A stretch of 8,247 nt of DNA from JBBIJH01 sp037446075 (GTDB lineage: Bacteria > Bacteroidota > Ignavibacteria > UBA10030 > JAHEZR01), in contig JBBIJH010000118.1 in NCBI GenBank assembly GCA_037446075.1, positions 1 through 8,247 of the forward strand, given 5' to 3'. The notes beneath the pieces were generated by a model. That model searched no databases and was not told the DNA's origin. It was given only the letters and a program-made list of their open reading frames with translations. Of this stretch, positions 5,789 to 8,247 are shown one piece after another (position 1 is the stretch's first letter; every line of letters starts with the position of its first letter). The translations under genes were made by a program, and so were the position numbers.

Positions 5789-7432
5789 ATGGTCCAATCA
5801 ATCGATTTTAGGGAAATCCCTGCCGACGTTGGAGGCTTTTCTTCACTGTTTGTCGATTACGAGTCACTGTATGACCGTGTAGCGAAGTACTACAACGGAA
5901 ATTTCAAGGATCCATCCCATCTCAAGCAAGTCATTGAGCTTGTAGGGCGAAAACCACGGGATCGGTCCACTCTCGTCCGTGTACTCGCCGAGCAGAACCG
6001 TCAGTTCCACTGCAGCATCAAAACACTCGCCAATATCGACCTCCTTCATGAAGATAACACTTTTGGCGTCCTCACCGGTCAACAAGTTGGTTTCCTCACC
6101 GGGCCTCTCTATACGCTATATAAGATCATCACTGCGCTCAAGCTCACCGACCGGCTGAACTCGACATATCCCGAGTATCGGTTTGTTCCCGTCTTCTGGC
6201 TTGAAGGCGAGGATCACGATTTTGATGAAGTCAGCACTGTGGGAATCGTGGGGCACGACAACCAGCCAAGAAGAATCGAGTATCTCTACGCTAGAAAATC
6301 TGGCGAGAAAAACTTTGGGGCGGTGGGAGAACACCTGCTGGAGGAGTCAATCGACACGTTCTTCAAAGAGATAGAAGAGGCATTGATCAACACGGAGTTC
6401 AAGCAAAAACTTCTCGAGACGGTCCGTCACTACTACCAACGTGGAATAAGTTTGAACGCGGCTTTTGTCGGGCTGGTGAATCACTTCTTTGAGGATTCGG
6501 GCCTCATCTTCATCAGTTCGAACAACAAGGACCTGAAGAGGCTGATGAGCCCGCTCTTCCAACGAGAGATCAACGAGCATCCGAGAGTTTGCCAGCTTGT
6601 CATTGATCGGAGCGCGGAATTGGAGCAGCGTTACCACGCACAGCTGAAGGCTAAACCAGTTAATCTTTTCTTTCTGGAGAGTGGCGGGCGATACCTCATC
6701 GAGCCTTCTGAAGATGGATACTCGCTCAAAGGAACTCGCCGCCGTTTAACAAAAGAAGAACTCCGACAGATTGCCGGTGAAACGCCTGAATTTCTCAGCC
6801 CAAACGTCGTCTTGCGTCCAATTTGCCAGGACACAATTCTTCCGACTGCGGTGTATGTGGCAGGCCCCAGTGAGGTCGCATACTTTGCGCAACTGAAGCC
6901 CGTGTATGACTTCTTTGACGTCCCGATGCCGATCATATATCCGCGTGCGAGTGTGACTCTCCTCGAGGAAAAGTTAGAAGCGATTATGGAGAAGTTTGAG
7001 CTTCACCTTTCTTCCTTTTTCGGAAATGTCGAGACGATTCTTCGTTCAGTTTCCGAGCAAATCTCCGAAATTAAAGTGGACGAGCTTTTCGAGAAAGCCG
7101 ACAGACAGATCAAGGACTCGCTGAATGAATTGAGATTTGGGATTAACGCAATCGACCCCACGCTCCTCGGTGCACTCGATACCACAAGCTCAAAGATAGG
7201 GTTCCAGCTCCAAGTGCTCAAGGAGAAAACCGTCAATGCCCAGAAGAAGAGGAATGAGGTCGCTCTGAGACAGGTGGAAAAGGTAGTTAACAACCTCGTC
7301 CCGTTCGGCAGTCTGCAGGAACGGGAAATTAACGTAATCTACTTTATGAATAAGTACGGGCTGGACTTCGTGAAGTGGCTAACGCAGGAAGTGAGGATTG
7401 ATCTGTTCAAGCATCAGGTGATAAGGCTGTGA
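5789..7432 (+). CDS. bshC: bacillithiol biosynthesis cysteine-adding enzyme BshC
   Basis: Predicted last enzyme of bacillithiol synthesis. The family is assigned to join cysteine to glucosaminyl-malate, giving the low-molecular-weight thiol that replaces glutathione. The protein has 547 residues, the usual family size. Recognisable blocks are TGQQVGFLTGPLYTLYK (96-112), VPVFWLEGEDHDFDE (133-147), SPNVVLRPICQDTILPT (337-353) with AGPSEVAYFAQ (358-368), and YPRASVTLLE (384-393). A charged, probably coiled-coil stretch follows (about 393-505), then a C-terminal QEREINVIYFMNKYG (510-524). The fold is expected to be a nucleotidyltransferase-like Rossmann core with a helical arm. AAGGG lies 6 nt before the ATG. 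The gene appears monocistronic, diverges from the ferredoxin cluster and converges on the Uma2 gene. bshA and bshB, needed for the earlier steps, are not in the window. The protein shows no frameshift or truncation. Confidence 0.97.
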   Translation: MVQSIDFREIPADVGGFSSLFVDYESLYDRVAKYYNGNFKDPSHLKQVIELVGRKPRDRSTLVRVLAEQNRQFHCSIKTLANIDLLHEDNTFGVLTGQQVGFLTGPLYTLYKIITALKLTDRLNSTYPEYRFVPVFWLEGEDHDFDEVSTVGIVGHDNQPRRIEYLYARKSGEKNFGAVGEHLLEESIDTFFKEIEEALINTEFKQKLLETVRHYYQRGISLNAAFVGLVNHFFEDSGLIFISSNNKDLKRLMSPLFQREINEHPRVCQLVIDRSAELEQRYHAQLKAKPVNLFFLESGGRYLIEPSEDGYSLKGTRRRLTKEELRQIAGETPEFLSPNVVLRPICQDTILPTAVYVAGPSEVAYFAQLKPVYDFFDVPMPIIYPRASVTLLEEKLEAIMEKFELHLSSFFGNVETILRSVSEQISEIKVDELFEKADRQIKDSLNELRFGINAIDPTLLGALDTTSSKIGFQLQVLKEKTVNAQKKRNEVALRQVEKVVNNLVPFGSLQEREINVIYFMNKYGLDFVKWLTQEVRIDLFKHQVIRL

Positions 7433-7467
7433 ATTCTACTGGTCGAAAGAGGAGAGGCTTGCCACCA

Positions 7468-7487
7468 AGACCAACTCCTTCTGGTCT
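7468..7487. terminator. weak inverted repeat between convergent bshC and Uma2 genes
   Basis: AGACCA (7468-7473) and TGGTCT (7482-7487) could form a 6-bp stem with an 8-nt loop, 36 bp after the bshC stop. Only a short pyrimidine-rich CTTC follows instead of a true T tract. The position between convergent stops fits a terminator, but the structure alone is weak. Confidence 0.25.
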
Positions 7488-7543
7488 CTTCAGCAGAGGC
7501 CTTCAGAGAGCACTTTCCAACCTAGGCAGAATCCTCCTGTGAA

Positions 7544-8095
7544 CTACCCTGGGAAGACGGGACCTACGGTGAAGGAGAAATTTGAAAGGAGGGCCGTTCT
7601 GAGGGAATCGCTCGCTTGGTAGATATGTGGAGGACCAAACTCGCGACCTCTCAATGCATACACTTCGATCACCTGCCTCTCTGGGTCAACAAGCCAATAT
7701 TCTTTCACTCCACATCGCACGTAGAGATGTTTCTTTGCCACTCGATCCATTTTCTCAATTGCTACCGAGAAAATCTCAATAACAAAATCGGGGGCCGCCA
7801 CAATATTCTTCTTCGTGATGATGTGCAGCCGTTCCTTCGAAACAAATACGATGTCTGGTTGCACGACATCTGTCATCGAGAACACGACGTCTGTTGGCGC
7901 GCAAAGGACTTTTCCCTTTGATTCCGCTCGGACAAAACCTCGGAGGAGTTCAACTATGTTCAGGAGGATTTCCTGATGCTCGGTGGATGGGACTGGAGTC
8001 ACAATCAGGTCTCCGTCCAGGATTTCGTGGCGCTTCCCGTCGTTTGGAAGCGTGAGGTAGTCGTCGTACGTGAAGACAACCGCGGCTCGCTGCAT
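7544..8095 (-). CDS. Uma2 family protein (PD-(D/E)XK nuclease-like, DUF820)
   Basis: Member of the Uma2/DUF820 family, a restriction-endonuclease-like fold of unproven physiological role that often occurs in many copies per genome. With the start chosen here it has 183 residues, a normal length. Family landmarks are RHEILDGDLIVTPVPSTEH (22-40), VQPDIVFV (78-85), APDFVIEIFS (101-110), then D117 and KK (121-122), and GVKEYWLVDPERQVIEVY (129-146). By family analogy Asp81, Glu107 and a Lys at 121 or 122 form the PD-(D/E)XK site. The usual EILSPST continuation reads EIFSVAI, so the segment after the Glu has diverged, though the putative catalytic residues remain. The ATG at 8093-8095 has AAGGAGG 9 nt upstream. 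A TTG start 57 nt further up is less likely because it lies inside the probable -35 element. The gene converges on bshC. No cognate partner is visible. Confidence 0.9.
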   Translation of the reverse strand: MQRAAVVFTYDDYLTLPNDGKRHEILDGDLIVTPVPSTEHQEILLNIVELLRGFVRAESKGKVLCAPTDVVFSMTDVVQPDIVFVSKERLHIITKKNIVAAPDFVIEIFSVAIEKMDRVAKKHLYVRCGVKEYWLVDPERQVIEVYALRGREFGPPHIYQASDSLRTALLSNFSFTVGPVFPG

Positions 8096-8104
8096 GTCTG
8101 CTGA

Positions 8105-8111
8105 CCTCCTT
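8105..8111 (-). promoter_or_regulatory. strong ribosome binding site that fixes the Uma2 start
   Basis: AAGGAGG on the minus strand lies 9 nt before the ATG at 8093-8095. This is the best Shine-Dalgarno in the window and excludes the longer TTG-initiated reading, which would place the site inside the coding sequence. Confidence 0.85.
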
Positions 8112-8123
8112 CTTGGTGCTGGA

Positions 8124-8152
8124 GATGTAAGCAAAGGGCTCCCAAAAGTCAA
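8124..8152 (-). promoter_or_regulatory. probable promoter of the Uma2-family gene
   Basis: On the minus strand TTGACT (8147-8152) and TACATC (8124-8129) are 17 nt apart. The -35 matches consensus at five of six positions; the -10 is weak. A start near 8117 would give a leader of about 22 nt that still contains the AAGGAGG site. The spacer begins TTTGGG, resembling the start of the ferredoxin promoter spacer. Confidence 0.5.
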
Positions 8153-8157
8153 CCAAT

Positions 8158-8247
8158 CTACGAACGACCGCTCTTGCTTGTACGTGCGCCCCCACCCTCC
8201 TCGGTAGGCTCGTGTGATCCTATTTCAAAAAGGTCAATCTCCGCGTC
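8158..8247 (-). CDS. possible 3' end of an unidentified gene entering from the right edge
   Basis: A minus-strand frame is open from the last base of the window to a TAG at 8158-8160 and gives 29 residues. It begins DAEIDLFEIG and ends in a Gly/Ser/Arg/Lys-rich tail (GGGARTSKSGRS). The acidic-hydrophobic stretch followed by a polar tail looks like a natural protein C-terminus. It ends just upstream of the probable Uma2 promoter, as a preceding gene would. It is too short to identify, and chance openness over 30 codons is common. Confidence 0.35.
   Translation of the reverse strand, partial: DAEIDLFEIGSHEPTEEGGGARTSKSGRS

Noticed and set aside
8096..8152. Extended Uma2 start at a TTG giving 202 residues
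   Set aside because: The extra 19 codons cover the ribosome binding site and the probable promoter; the ATG at 8095 with AAGGAGG is far better.

Overview
The window most likely comes from a diderm (Gram-negative-type) bacterium of moderate GC. The signs are a twin-arginine-type Rieske protein, a membrane-anchored periplasmic multiheme cytochrome c and a bacillithiol enzyme (BshC). BshC occurs in Firmicutes, Deinococcus-Thermus, Acidobacteria and Bacteroidetes/Chlorobi-related groups. With the Uma2-family gene and the TTGACA/TATATT promoters I would guess an FCB-group or similar environmental lineage, but no marker here fixes the taxon.

Left block (1-5130, minus strand): an electron-transport gene cluster in the order ferredoxin (4792-5130), Rieske Fe-S protein (4053-4736), b6-type cytochrome b (3202-3984), subunit-IV-like cytochrome b C-terminal protein (1769-2671) and a large multiheme cytochrome c (1-1730) that runs off the left edge. 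The cytochrome frame is open from an ATG at 1730 to base 1, with six CXXCH sites visible. A near-consensus promoter (5205-5233) reads into the ferredoxin. Together the genes describe a quinol-oxidising cytochrome bc complex. Cytochrome b and subunit IV hold the b hemes and quinone sites, the Rieske protein takes the high-potential electron, and the multiheme cytochrome replaces cytochrome c1 or f as periplasmic acceptor. The ferredoxin may be a cytoplasmic partner. The cluster is not tightly packed. A hairpin followed by six U lies between the Rieske and cytochrome b genes, and 530 bp without a convincing gene separate cytochrome b from subunit IV.

Middle (5131-5788): a divergent intergenic region. 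It holds the ferredoxin promoter, a minus-strand open stretch (5246-5494) that reads like the C-terminal remnant of a gene, a possible 39-codon reading frame and a likely bshC promoter (5714-5742).

Right block (5789-8247): bshC on the plus strand, facing a convergent Uma2-family (PD-(D/E)XK-like) gene on the minus strand. The Uma2 start is fixed by a strong ribosome binding site and a promoter. A short minus-strand frame that may be the end of another gene enters from the right edge.
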